This document shows positions 1 to 11,186 of a stretch of 64,000 nucleotides of DNA, piece after piece (the stretch's first letter is position 1; each line of letters begins with the position of its first letter). Source of the stretch: Chrysopilus asiliformis (taxonomy: Eukaryota > Arthropoda > Insecta > Diptera > Rhagionidae). The notes beneath the pieces are model-generated. The model had not been told where the DNA came from. It saw only the letters and a program-made list of their open reading frames with translations, and ran no database searches. The stretch lies in NCBI GenBank assembly GCA_964034945.1, contig OZ035960.1:52508706-52572705 (forward strand). Direction: 5' to 3'. The position numbers and the translations under genes are program-made.

Positions 1-393
1 GTTATAAAACTAAAAGCCAAGCAATAGATTTTTATTAAATTAGTTATGGTTGCTGCATGAAGAAGTGAGAATTTAGCTGAAGGTGGTGTGGAAAATCACA
101 TATTAATTTATGCCTTGGTTAGATTATTTAATTTTTTTTAGCATGAATTTAGATTCAACATTTTTTAAATTTATAATTTGCCAAATGTTCATCTGGCAAC
201 CCCCCATATAATGTTTCTCTCAATTCCGAAATCTTGTCTCACATACACATTGAATTTCGTGTTCTTATGCAGACAAGACGACAGCTATACGTTTATCGGA
301 CGGACTCTCCACTCATCAAAAAATTTTGTCCTTTCTTTCCCTTCTTCAGATACTTATTCTTTGATATCGCTTTCCACAGAAAAACCGATCTAA

Positions 394-766
394 AGGGGCC
401 GCTCCACATGAGAGTAAATGCCGGCGAGAACTTCTCGATAGCAGCTACGTCTCTGAGAGTCGCTCGCAGAAACTCGCAAAAACTCGCGAGCTAGTCTCTG
501 CGAGCTGTCAAAAGTTATTTTACTCTCTAGCCGACACGCACCCACTGAACTCTCGGGGAGTTGCTCGCCAGATACGAACGGCGTTTGAATTTCGATAGTA
601 GCTCTCGAGAACTCGTCAAAGCAAGATGTCAAAAAAAAATCAAGATATTGGTCTTGAAAAGAGAAAAATCGCTGAAATTAACTCTCAAATGGACAACCTC
701 CTGCGAGTAACTCTCGAGAGTTTTTGAGAGTTATTCGCGTATTTACTCTCATGTGGAGCGGCACCT
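394..766. mobile_element. PIF/Harbinger-type MITE, family H1 (short copy)
   Basis: The ends are inverted repeats: AGGGGCCGCTCCACATGAG on the left and the complement of ATGTGGAGCGGCACCT on the right. The body is rich in near-palindromes around CTCTCGAGAG. The 755-bp element at 42713-43467 has the same ends in the opposite orientation and also shares the internal ATCAAGATAT region, but it additionally holds a Harbinger transposase fragment. This copy is therefore an internal-deletion derivative of that family. Flanks are TAA on the left and TTG on the right, so the 3-bp duplication is not intact here. No coding capacity is credible; open frames over it are by-products of the palindromes. Confidence 0.8.
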
Positions 767-768
767 TT

Positions 769-2580
769 GCAAATGTTGGTTACGGTTGGTAATATGTCCC
801 GAGATTCTGCGTAGCTTAATTCCGATTTTCAAGTAATTTTAATTTCTTTGTAAGTAATTATTCAAAGTTCCTAGAATCTAAAAAAAACCTGAAACTTCGG
901 ATTTTATAATAAAGCAAACGCAAAAATGTCAGAAATATTTTTATCTCTGAAATTTTTTTATCATGAATTGATTTAGAAAACATTTCCAATAATATCCAAA
1001 TTAAATGATATTGGTAGTGAACATATGGGGTGTTTCATCAATTTAACTGAAAATTAAAGATTTAATAAAAACTGTACGTACGTGATATACGTCGAATAGC
1101 GAAACAGAATATGTTATCATCAGCGTGATTGAAAAGTGTACTACGACCGAGGTTTTCAATAAAAAAAAAACTCAGGACTTAATTTGATTGAAATCAAGTA
1201 TTCGTATATAAACATATTGATATGGAATATATGCATGTCGATATGTGCTGAAAAAAAGCAAATACAAAAAAGTATGAATACATACCGACTCGGAAAATTC
1301 CAACCAGCGAATTCAATTAGTTTAATTTATTTCCAAAAAAAAAAACAGATTTTTTACCCCGTTTTAATTTAATCAACTGGAGACACTTATATAATGAAAT
1401 TTGATTTTTTGAAATTAAGTCCGTTGATCACTGAATCAATAATGATACTGCGTATTCGATCAATTGCACAATATGTTCATAATTAGTATTTTTCTGTAAA
1501 TTAATGCATAAACGTATGTTAATTGAAGCTCTTTAATGTTAAACAAAAAAAAAAAATATTTTGTATGTACTGAATTTTCATTTTTCAACTTTGAGTTGTC
1601 TTTTTCGATTTTTCAACCGAATGGCAAAAATGTGAAATTTTTTCCCCTGGTTATTTTCATACAATATTATAAAATTATATTTTTTTTATCCACTTAGAAT
1701 GATGTAATCTCATCACGAAATTGGAAAAATCTTTTTCGTTGATATCGTTTAATACTTTGGTGAGAAAGTTTTTAAGTCTTTAATCTTCTTTCCATTTTTA
1801 CACCCATACCCAGAAATATAATGAAAAGAAAAACAAAACAAAAATGGCAGAAAATATGGAATTTATGAGCTAAGAGCTCTCAAGAATGTAATTAAACACG
1901 CGTCACGTATTAATCAAAGTTTTTGATCCTCTTATAATCTCATCATATAACAAAACCGAACTGTGATTTATGTCTCCCTTTGCCAGAAAAAATAATTCAA
2001 CTATGCCGTATATCTAGTATCGATATATAGTAAATAATTTCGGTTTCTATTTCACGTTTTCGACGATCTATGTATCAGCAAGAATTGAGAAAGATAGGTG
2101 GATGAAAAAATTTCGATTAAGGTGTTTCCAAACTTTTTATTGCTCTCTAATATAATGAACGCTTATTGGATTTTGTTTGAAAACTGTCAATAACTCTTAA
2201 TTGGAACAAAAAATTACAACTTTGTTATTATGCTTTGGACAAGTTAAATATTTGATATTTTTACCAAATAAGTTACATGATGTGAATACTATAACAATTT
2301 TTCTATGAAAGGCAAAAAAAAAATCTAAAATAAAAAAAAAATAAGCAAACTTTTCCTATTTAGTTTTATAAACTGTAATATATTTTCAAAGTTGTAATTA
2401 TTTTCTAAATCGAGAATTTAATTTTTCTTTTCTTTTTCAATTAAAAAAACGATGTTTAATTCAAGAAATCAAGTGTTGTTGAAAGTTTTCTCCTTTCTGC
2501 TATACCACTCGACTTTGATTGACACCCACTAGACGTCTGTTTCCCTTTTTTTTTGCCACACATGACTGTCCAATAACCAA
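769..2580. other. AT-rich DNA, no gene seen
   Basis: Very AT-rich with many homopolymer runs. No open frame longer than about 60 codons, no recognisable protein motif and no clear inverted-repeat element were found. Confidence 0.5.
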
Positions 2581-2589
2581 AATTTTGTG

Positions 2590-2678
2590 CACAAACTGGA
2601 ACATTGTTCACGAACTTGGCATTTTTTGTACTTAAAGTAGTTCACAAACCGAAGCTTTTACGAACCAAGGATCCACTG
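2590..2678. mobile_element. pogo/Tigger-like element end (fragment)
   Basis: The sequence finishes with TACGAACCAAGGATCCACTG followed by TA. Its complement begins CAGTGGATCC and contains CGGTTTGTGAA, a motif repeated several times in the element that starts at 53191 with CAGCGGTACC. A CAG-initiated terminus next to TA is the pattern of pogo/Tigger members of Tc1/mariner. The other end was not found, so the left limit is approximate. Confidence 0.45.
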
Positions 2679-2790
2679 TACTAAAATTCGTTGTTATACT
2701 CTATATGAGAATCATATACTAGTATATTATATTTAGTATATTATATTTAGTACTAGAAATAATTTAAAAACGTTTGAAAAAAATTGTTAT

Positions 2791-3080
2791 GCCTTCAGGA
2801 CCTCCCGTTCCGAATTTTAAAATTCTGAAACCAGATTCGTGATCAGCGGCTCCGAAACCCCCTTATTAACAGTTTTTTCGAGGAAAAATGGTAAAAAGGA
2901 TACTTGGGTTATCCTTACAGGAGCTTCTGTTGGCAATTTCATCACCAGATTCATGCTAAGCGTCTGCAAAAACCGCAAAAAAATTGAAAAAAGGATATTT
3001 ACGTTATTCTTATAGGACTAGTCGAATTATGAAATTTCAACACCGGATTTGTGATCAGCGACCCCGAAAACCCCCGATTG
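2791..3080. repeat. Three degenerate tandem units of about 100 bp
   Basis: Three successive stretches share the order ATCCTTACAGGA / TCTGAAACCAGATTCGTGATC / AGCGACCCCGAAAACCCCC. They end near 2865, 2977 and 3079. Units are diverged by roughly a quarter of positions by eye. No coding signal; probably part of an old dispersed repeat. A similar tandem organisation with different sequence is at 41510-41720. Confidence 0.6.
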
Positions 3081-3303
3081 AAACTTTTCAGCCTCCTATT
3101 GAGCAGGATTCATGGCGAAAATCACGGTTTAAAAATACCCAAACCCCCTTTACCCCGCGTATACCCCCTTAGCGATAGAATTTCGGAACACCCCGCCTTA
3201 GTGATGGTTGGGACATACTGTGAAAGTTTCAAGTTTCTAGCTTCAGGGGTTTGGGCTGGGCGTTGATGAGTCAGTCAATCATCAGTCAGGTTAAACGATT
3301 TTA

Positions 3304-3928
3304 TACTATGTTCACACCGACGCAAAATCACGTAATTTTGCTAAATGATTTAGATCTTAAACCAAAGTGTTCACACAGAGGTTAAGGTAATTTTGTTTGA
3401 CATTTCAACTACGTTAGTTCAAAAATGGATCGAGAAAGTTCGTGTAGGATTGTTATGAATTTTAGTAATATGATGAATAATATAATTCAAAACATCGATG
3501 AAATATGTGCAAACAGAATTAGACACTTTAGAAGAAAATGGAAATTATCTGTAATGAAAACAAACAATTATTTTCCATTTCATATTTAACTGCATCATAA
3601 ACATGTCCATTTATTTACTTTTTCAGACCACAAGTTTACTAATATATCCTGTTCGCGTACGGAACATGGCTTCTTTATCTTATATTTCCGTTTTTCCAAT
3701 GCAGCACAAATGTCAAAACTAATGTGCTGAAGAGAGCTGAATAAGTGATGCAGGGTTGTATTCATTATTTTTGCTTGATTTCGTTCCTAATCTTGTGGAG
3801 ATTGCATACTTTTAGTGATTTTGAAAACAGGTTAATGTACTGGAAATCTCGTGGTTTCGAGGAAGATTTCGTTCAAAATTACGAAAATCTTCAAAATTAC
3901 GTAATTTTGCGTCGGTGTGAACATAGTA
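3304..3928. mobile_element. TTA-flanked TIR element (PIF/Harbinger-like), 625 bp
   Basis: The left end TACTATGTTCACACCGACGC is matched by the complement at the right end (GCGTCGGTGTGAACATAGTA), and the inverted repeat extends to about 36 bp with an internal ACGTAATTTTG. TTA occurs immediately outside both ends (3301-3303 and 3929-3931), the 3-bp duplication expected for PIF/Harbinger. Inside, an ATG at 3425 opens a 54-codon frame ending at 3589 with a basic stretch (HFRRKW). A pyrimidine-rich stretch ending TTTTTCAG at about 3627 resembles a splice acceptor. This may be the remnant of a first exon, but no transposase motif is recognisable. Confidence 0.75.
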
Positions 3929-4019
3929 TTATAAATATTTATAGATACAGTTTGTTCAGCATCTCACACAAAACTGAACTACAAAAATGAATTACAAAAG
4001 TAAACTACAAAAATGAATG

Positions 4020-4320
4020 TGAGCAACATAACTTTCGAAAAAATTAAGCTAGAGACTTGGAATTTTACAGCGATAAGTGTCTCTTAAAAAGGGAGGTTAA
4101 GTTCTTCCTTCCCTCCCCCAAACAAATGAAATATTTTGTTGTGATTTTCTCGAAATTGGTGAGTCGCATCGAAAAATTTATAAATGCAAAAAGTGTTTAG
4201 AATATGATTTCACATCATTCTCCCACACATTAAAATCCAATTGAACCACTCTTTTTCCCTCTCCCATACAATTGGATTGTTTAAAATAAAAATTGTATCT
4301 GTCCTCATAATTGAGTATTT
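4020..4320 (+). repeat. Diverged relative of the DINE-1-like core
   Basis: Contains ACTTTCGAAAAAATTAAGC, then a block resembling GCTAGAGACTTGAAATTTT, then the heptad-like series TTTCTCGAAA, GAATATGATTT and TCCCATACAATTGG. The same blocks in the same order occur at 46386-46950 (reverse) and in part at 20395-20720. The terminal TATACCC hallmark is missing, so this is an internal fragment or a second subfamily. Confidence 0.5.
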
Positions 4321-4972
4321 AACGATTGGCCCCTGCATTTGTAGCTTTTCTTAAGTTTTATTTATGAAATGATTTCTTTTTTATCAAAATTTTGCTTCTA
4401 GATTTGATTTCAGTTGATTAAAAATTGTTAAAATTATACTTGGATAAAAATTGTTTATTCTTTTGACTCTAATATATTTAACACAATTTTCGTTTGCTTG
4501 TTTTTAAATTCGGAAAATTCATTTACAGTGTTCCCCAAAAATTGGATGTTAAAGTTTTTAAAATCTTTTTTTTTCGATTTAGCCACAAAATCGACTTATC
4601 TTTATCCGAAATCAAGCTAATCTTCTAAAAAATCTTCCCATATTGACTATTTTGTAAATACCGCATAGAGGAGTCGATTCTTTTACTATAAAATTTCACA
4701 GCAGTTTTGCACCGACTGTGGTAAAATTATTCTGTGGAGGTGGTGTACAGACACTACTCCCTTCTCTTCTCTATTCTTAACAAGTGAAAAAGCTTTTGAC
4801 CAAGTTGTTTTAAAAAATAAAACCAAAATAAATAATCGAGTAAAATGCTTGACAAAGACCCTTTTTATTTGCGGTAGTAGAAATAAAATTTAACAACCAA
4901 TTTAATATTTAAGGGCTTTACCAAAAATTTTGCCACACGGAAAGGAATAATTTTTGATGCAGTCACCATATC

Positions 4973-5102
4973 TGTGGCAAAAAGGCAAAACATGATAAAT
5001 CGATTTTTTGGCGAAGCCAAAGTGATCTGTTTAGAAATGCGAACATAGATCAATTTGGCTTAGCCTGAAAATCGACTTAAGATGTTTTGCCTTTTTGACA
5101 CA
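4973..5102. repeat. Imperfect 130-bp palindrome (MITE-like)
   Basis: The left arm TGTGGCAAAAAGGCAAAACA and the complement of TGTTTTGCCTTTTTGACACA pair with few mismatches and continue through TCGATTTT and GGCGAAGCCAAA. TA lies close to both ends. It could be a short Tc1/mariner-type MITE; no family is recognised. Confidence 0.5.
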
Positions 5103-5779
5103 TATATTCTAATTACTGACGAGATATTTTACTTGAGATAAATATAATGTGCTCATATTTGAAGTAACGCTGATTTCATGCTTTTCTTTTTTCGCATTTT
5201 TTTCAAAATCAGTTCCAAACTCGAATAATTGAAGAATTTTGTGGGTGATGCACATACTTTTCAAGTTTACGTAACTAAAAATATTTCTTTGAAATATACT
5301 TACTAGAAGTTATCTCAAGATCTTTAAATTACATACGATGCAATTTTAGGTTTATGAGAATATACATATAATTAATAGATATTGAAAACATATAATGAAG
5401 ACTAATTGATCTCAAGAAATATATTTGCAAAGTTAGTTAGGAAAATATGCAAATAATTTTGGTTATAGTATTGAATCATGGAAATGTGTATTAAGACTAA
5501 TTGCTCGCTTCGTTTGAATTCTGTAAATATGTCTAATTATACTGATAGATAATTAGCTGTTCGTGAAATTAAGTACAGGTTCAATATAAAGAAACCTTCA
5601 ATCTTTGGTAACGTTTCCAAATATTATCTTACGAATAAATTAATACGTCAAAAGTGCATTTGAGGATGTTTGATAGCAAACTCATATTCATACTTAATGT
5701 TTAATTTCAAAGCAGGTTAGTGAAATTTATCAGCATTTTACTTTGCCGTCCCAAGTAGTTTAATTGCATCTTCTATATA

Positions 5780-6360
5780 CAGTAGAATCCCATTAACTCG
5801 TAGGCCGATAATTCGTATTACCCGCTAATTCATAGGTCCCTTGAAAGGATCCCCATAAATCGTTAAAAACCATATTTACTTTTCCTTTCCAGGTCGACAA
5901 AACGTCTTGTAATGGTTCAACCACAGTGAAGGCGGCAGACGGCAGCGGCGGGCGGCTCTTTTTTGCACTAACGTAGCGCCACGAGAGCTGCTACAATACA
6001 GCGGCAACGGCAACGCACTTTTTCCGTCGCTGCCGAGTTTGAAACAAAGTCAAACTTGTCGCCGTTTTTTATGAAAACCACCACATTCGGTGCCACATTC
6101 TATGCAGATGTTTTGACGTTTTGATTTCGCAAGACAGAAGCATATCCCGACGGTGCCGCTATCATTGTGTCGCTTGCCGCCTTCATTGTGGTTGAACCAT
6201 AATTCGTATTTTCAGATGAAAACTCCGTTATTTCATATGATTTTTTCTCTTCCAATTTTGGCTTGTATTTCGCAGTTTTCTTCTAATCACAGTTTTTTCG
6301 TGTCCGTTATGTTAGCTAAACACGTTCGCCGAATTATTCCGCATTAATAAGTGCGCCTAA
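5780..6360. mobile_element. pogo/Tigger-like element fragment, interrupted
   Basis: Starts with CAGTAGAATCCCATTAACTC directly after TA, followed by GATAATTCGTATTACCCGC. The 100-bp MITE at 16552-16651 has the near-identical terminus CAGTAGAATCCCGATAATTC, so both belong to one family. The sequence is split by the TAA-flanked MITE at 5913-6199, after which AATTCGTATTTTCAGATG continues. The right terminus was not found; the end given is approximate. No transposase motif is visible. Confidence 0.5.
5913..6199. mobile_element. TAA-flanked MITE (PIF/Harbinger-like), 287 bp
   Basis: TIRs TGGTTCAACCACAGTGAAGG (left) and the complement of CCTTCATTGTGGTTGAACCA (right) match at 19 of 20 positions and the similarity extends through GCGGCA. 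TAA is present on both sides (5910-5912 and 6200-6202). The element is much more GC-rich than its surroundings (GCGGCAGACGGCAGCGGCGG). It is inserted within the pogo-like fragment, so it is the younger of the two. Confidence 0.85.
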
Positions 6361-6556
6361 AAACGACGCGAGAGTTGACCAACTTTCTATTTTTGGCGGC
6401 GTCAAATGTGTTTCTGTGGTTGCAGCATTGCCGGGACAGCCCTGATTTAGGCTTGTTGTCCCAGCGTACCGGAAACTAAATTTTTGTGTAGTGTAATAAT
6501 TTTTTAAATACTAGAAAAAACGATAACTGAATTTCGATTTCCGACAGGAGGTTGCT

Positions 6557-6642
6557 CCACAGTACATTTTTTTTGCCTGTGGCGCATTTTTTCAACAATT
6601 GTCCATAAAAGATATATTATCTCAAAAAAATGTGTACTGTGG
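6557..6642. repeat. Short inverted repeat CCACAGTACA
   Basis: CCACAGTACATTTTTTTTG at the left and CAAAAAAATGTGTACTGTGG at the right form a hairpin with a loop of about 50 bases. The phrase CTGTGGCGCATTT occurs twice, inside and just after the repeat. Could be a minimal MITE; no duplication is visible. Confidence 0.4.
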
Positions 6643-6805
6643 CGCATTTCTCTTTATTGGTATTTTTATTCACAATTTCCGTTGTGACTTATTTATAAAA
6701 CGTACAGTGCGGAAAATTTAAGTTAATTATTGCTTGGAACTGTGTATCTCTTGGTTTAAATAACAGCGTCACATTCTGTTTAGAAAATTTCGCTGAAAAT
6801 TTCAA

Positions 6806-7030
6806 TGGTTCGGTTTATAGTGGTTCGGTTTATAGTGGTTCGGTTTATAGTGGTTCGGTTTATAGTGGTTCGGTTTATAGTGGTTCGGTTAATAGTGGTT
6901 CGGTTTATAGTGGTTCGGTTTATAGTGGTTCGGTTTATAGTGGTTCGGTTTATAGTGGTTCGGTTTATAGTGGTTCGGTTTATAGTGGTTCGGTTTATAG
7001 TGGTTCGGTTTATAGTGGTTCGGTTTATAG
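6806..7030. repeat. 15-bp tandem repeat, 15 units
   Basis: The unit TGGTTCGGTTTATAG is repeated 15 times without length change; one unit carries TTAATAG instead of TTTATAG near 6890. Because 15 is divisible by three, several frames stay open throughout, giving apparent peptides of (VRFIV)n and (TINRT)n on opposite strands; these are by-products of the repeat. The array continues into GGTTTGGTTTGG-rich sequence to about 7085, probably older degenerate units. Confidence 0.95.
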
Positions 7031-7617
7031 TTTGGTTTTGGTTCAAATTTCAACAGTTCCGTGGTTTTTGGTTTGGTTTGGTTTGAATTTCTGCTTTTTA
7101 TATGTTCTTGAACTAAATCAGACATTGCTCAGCGTTATCCAATGACTGCATTTAGATATAAGATGTTACGCGCTCTCTTTGTATAAATTTATTTTAAAAA
7201 ATTAATATGGACCATGCTGTGGTTTACAAACTGTTATCAGAGATATGGATTTTTTTTTAAATTTCAGTTTTCATGTAAATTGTTAATTTAAAACAAATAT
7301 TAATATGAATTTTTTCTAATTCTGTCTTTTGAACCTTCTAAATATCAATTATCGAAATATTATGGAGATTATCGATATACTGTAAAAAAATACTGTACAA
7401 TATTTTTTTAAAATTGGCTAGAATGAGTTTATAGTGGTTTTTCATCAGACCGAAAGCAAATATCAAAGGTATACATATATGGTCTTTGCCAAAAGCTTGT
7501 TCTTCTATTCCGTATCGTGAAACTTTCAAATCTTTATATTATTTCGTATTGTGAGATTTCAATTGTGACATTTTAGAGCCTCTTTTGTGAATCACATGTG
7601 TAGAGTTGTTATTTACA

Positions 7618-7922
7618 CGGCCTTTACACGCGACTGTAGAGCTGACACAGTCTCGTATAAATGCTTACTGGTACTGACAAGTCTGTACTGACGGGACTTT
7701 TTTGTAGTCAGTACAGACATGCCAGTAATTTGATATTTCAGACTTTGAAGATGGCGGAAAATGAAGAATTTGAAGTAAATCGTGTATCTCGCAAACTTTT
7801 TCGTTGCTTGTCATCGTACAGGAGATCCGTTAGCAATTGGCTTTCAAGGTCAAAATCCACTCTTCTACACCAAATTGGGTTTACCCAAAAAAGACAGACT
7901 TTACAGTCTCGTGTAAAGGCCG
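7618..7922. mobile_element. TIR element with internal hairpin, 305 bp
   Basis: Ends CGGCCTTTACACGCGACTGT (left) and the complement of ACAGTCTCGTGTAAAGGCCG (right) differ at one position. A second hairpin lies inside: GTCTGTACTGAC pairs with GTCAGTACAGAC (7682-7715). An ATG at 7751 opens a frame (MAENEEFEVNRVSRKLF) that runs out of the element at about 7930; I recognise no domain. No convincing target duplication is seen, so the superfamily is unassigned. Confidence 0.65.
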
Positions 7923-7939
7923 GGTTATAGTGCCGCGTC

Positions 7940-10470
7940 ATTAAAACTATTTCATTGAAACTACTCTTACAAGATTCGAAATCGGAAAAAATAGCAAACT
8001 GTTCCCAAAAGTTAAAAAAAGCTTTACGTATTTACGAACACTCCATTTTGTCATTATTATCATTGAATACTGTTGTATTTTTATCTTTCTGAAATATGTA
8101 CGGCGAGGAACCATGACAAAAATAGGTATGTTTGTTATATTGAAAATAGAATTTCAACAAATTGTAAAATCTTACAAATACCACATCATGATGGAACAGA
8201 TAAAAAGTTTGACGAACCCATGAATAAAAAGTTTTGACTTCAAATGAAAATACATGAAAAAGGAAAAAGTGAAAGAGAAAATGATGTTTTGGTCATAAAA
8301 GTGTCCTTAACTTTAGGTAACAACAGTTCAGTGTAAATTCATCACAAACTCATGAATAAAAATTGCTTAGCGCCAAACTGCTGTCGGTGACAAATAGGGA
8401 CTTCTCCCTTGATATCCTATAGTCGTTTAATGTTATTCTTTACTCCTGTAACACCCTTAGGAGTGAACATATTTATTTTTCTACACCCTCTATCTATCTA
8501 TCTGTTTTCAAGCCGGAAACGAAGTCGTAAATTCATAATTTGATATGCTAAACAGAGAGAACGTTTACAAGGCATTTATGCTTCATTATCATAAGGTGCT
8601 AAAAGCGATTATAAAGTTATTATTTGGAGACCCTTTTGAATTGTTTTATTGGCAAAAGGAAGATTGTATTATAAAAGTTTTGATATGTGCCCAAGTTCCT
8701 GAGAGATTCAGCACACAATTATACTTTAGATAGTAGGTACACAAAAAATATATATTTATTTTAAACAACTATGTGCGTATTATGTTGAATATATATGTAG
8801 ATATATTTAAGAATATTTACTTGTTTACATTTTGGTTCAAAAGCATAACATTATGTATTTTACCTATATATATATAAAGATAAGATCATAAGTTGATTAA
8901 CTCTAATATCGCACAACCCTATTAACGAGATCCTTCGTTTTCTGCTCAAAAACGTATGAACAACGTATGACATATAATGCAAATACTCGTACTTTCACAT
9001 GTTGCTCCCTTTTCTATCACTCAGCAAGACTCGAATCTAGTAGATGATGCTGTTTATTTAATTATGTCTCATTCCGACAGATTACTGCGTAAAACACTCG
9101 GTTTTTATTAAGAAAAATGCTCAACGGTCCATTATTCCTGCTTGGTTTTTTTTTATTATTTCATTTTCTGAATATTTTTCATTTGAGTTTTGATGAAGAG
9201 GGCTCACCGTATAAAAAATTTTATCATTACTGACACAGGTAAGCTGAAATGGTAAACCTTTTTGTTGGTGTTGTTGTTGTTCTTGAGGAGCCCTTTGTTA
9301 CCTTAATTTGGTGAACCCCTTGAGAAATTTCATCATTTATTTCACAAAAATATTTCTGATGAATTTTCATTCCTTTTTCACCGATAGAATATGGTTTCTG
9401 TTGCGAATTCTTTCTCATTTCAATTCATTCACGCATGTAAATAAAAAATTAAGAAATAAATCTTAAAGTTATTTAAGGAGAAAGTAGTAGTTGATGGCTG
9501 ACGAAAGAATCCAATGGGGAATTCCGGTGAAAGCAGCTAAAAGAATTTCAAATAAACAAAGTCAAATTTTCATTTTGTTGAAATATAAAAATGAAATATT
9601 TATCTCGCATTTAGCAATTGAATTTTATTTTTATAACATATTATCTGTAAATTAATTATGAATATTCTGTTACAGCTATTAAATATTTATTACATATCTT
9701 GTGTAGTTTATATTGGAGTTACGGATCGATTTACTAATACCAATGTTTAAGGGATAACCATAGTTTTGTAATTAAAATATCTGATGTGAACAGCGCATTA
9801 CTTTCTTATACCAAATACACGTTCTTAGGCAATTTTACACTATAACTCGATAAGTAAAATAATAGCTTAAAAATGTGATTTTTTTTTACGAAATCTGAAA
9901 TATCTCGATAACAGTAAAATATATTGATTTACGTCTTAATTCTTCTTTTATAATTTTATGAGGAACCTTTAGTTTGCAAGCAATTCGCAAAAGTATAATT
10001 TTTCACCTTTCAATAATTGTAAAAGATACCGGATAACGGTTGAAGACAAAATTATCGGGATCATTACCCAACTAGAAATTTTAGTTGCAGATCTTGGTCC
10101 ATTGAAATTGTCAGCAAAATGAGGCTGAAGGGGGATTTCAGTCACTCCGGTTGTGATTATAATCTATAATGCTACCAAACGGTAATATTTTCACCTGTAT
10201 GAAACGTGAATGTTGGCACTCCATATGTCCCAACTCTATGGTTTCAGCAGTGGTTCCAAAGTAGAAACAGAGTTCCATTAAAACACCCGAAAGTCGTGGT
10301 GTCTTCACAGTCCTTAATACAAGGTTTTGCAACGCTCAAACCACTTCATTTGGATATTACAATGTAACCAAACTGACGTTTTTTTTAAAGGTGGCAAAAG
10401 CGTTACTAAAAGCATGTTTTGGGTACCGTATAGCACCCAAATCGAACCTTTAATTTAGCTACTCGACAAA
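7940..10470. other. AT-rich DNA, no gene seen
   Basis: Contains short low-complexity stretches (TATCTATCTATC near 8490, TATATATATA near 8870, a GTTGTTGTTGTT run near 9270). No convincing gene, TIR pair or structured RNA was found. Confidence 0.5.
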
Positions 10471-10483
10471 CTCCTTCTAGTAG

Positions 10484-10715
10484 GTTAGGTTAGGTTGGAG
10501 TGGCTGCCAAAAAGGCACACTTAGGCCAGAATTGACCCATTGTGATACCACGCGAATCTTGACGATTCATTTCCCTATACCTCGAACCATTTGGAGCTTC
10601 TGATGAAGCGGAGTAGATGAAGCGGAGTAGGTCCTCCAGATCGTTTAGGAAGAAACTGCCCAAATGAGTTCTTCTGCGTTGAGCTAGTGCTGGGCAATGA
10701 CAAAGGAGATGAGTT
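10484..10715 (-). mobile_element. 5'-truncated LINE (Jockey/I/R1-like) 3' end
   Basis: Flanked by an exact 13-bp duplication CTCCTTCTAGTAG (10471-10483 and 10716-10728). Read on the minus strand, the first part encodes the end of a reverse-transcriptase protein with the zinc-knuckle-like pattern HLLCHCPALAQRRRTHLG followed by a leucine-rich FLNDLEDLLRF segment. This is typical of the C-terminus of Jockey/I/R1-type non-LTR elements (family knowledge, not a search). The frame stops just before a tail of AACCTAACCTAACC that abuts the duplication, as expected for target-primed reverse transcription. Only about 230 bp remain, so the insertion was born dead. The exact clade is uncertain. Confidence 0.85.
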
Positions 10716-11186
10716 CTCCTTCTAGTAGATTTCCAAAGTTTTTTACACAACATGAATATATTCCTATCTCGAAAAAGGTATCATTCTTTCTCGCTCATTC
10801 TGTTGACAGCAGTTTTCATGCCTTCCATTGTTTACCAACATGGCGAGAAATCAAAACTCGTATACCTTTTTTTCAATTAATTCTACTTACAAAAGAGTAT
10901 AAATCGACGAAGCATCAATTGACCCAGACGGGAAATTGGCACAAACCTAAACATTTCTGGGAAATAGCACACAAAACTGTTGGTCGAAGGGGAGAACCCA
11001 TTTCAATACGAATTTCACGTTTTACGAAGCAATTGACAATCAAGTTCTGCATCCCTATATGAAAATAAGTTTTCTCATTCTTTTCAGGCAATATTTACTG
11101 GAATTATCTTTTCATTCGAATATTTTCGGCGATCAAATGGGAAATCGAAACACAACTAAAAAAATGTTCAAAAAGCAACTTACATG

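Noticed and set aside
6780..7125. Long repetitive peptides on both strands across the 15-bp array
   Set aside because: The repeat period is a multiple of three, so stop-free frames arise automatically on both strands.
10481..10500. TAGGTTAGGTTAGG as an insect telomere repeat
   Set aside because: Only three units, adjacent to a LINE end and a 13-bp target duplication; it is the LINE tail.
10697..11062. 121-codon open frame as a gene
   Set aside because: It starts inside the LINE fragment, crosses the target duplication and continues into unrelated DNA with no recognisable motif.
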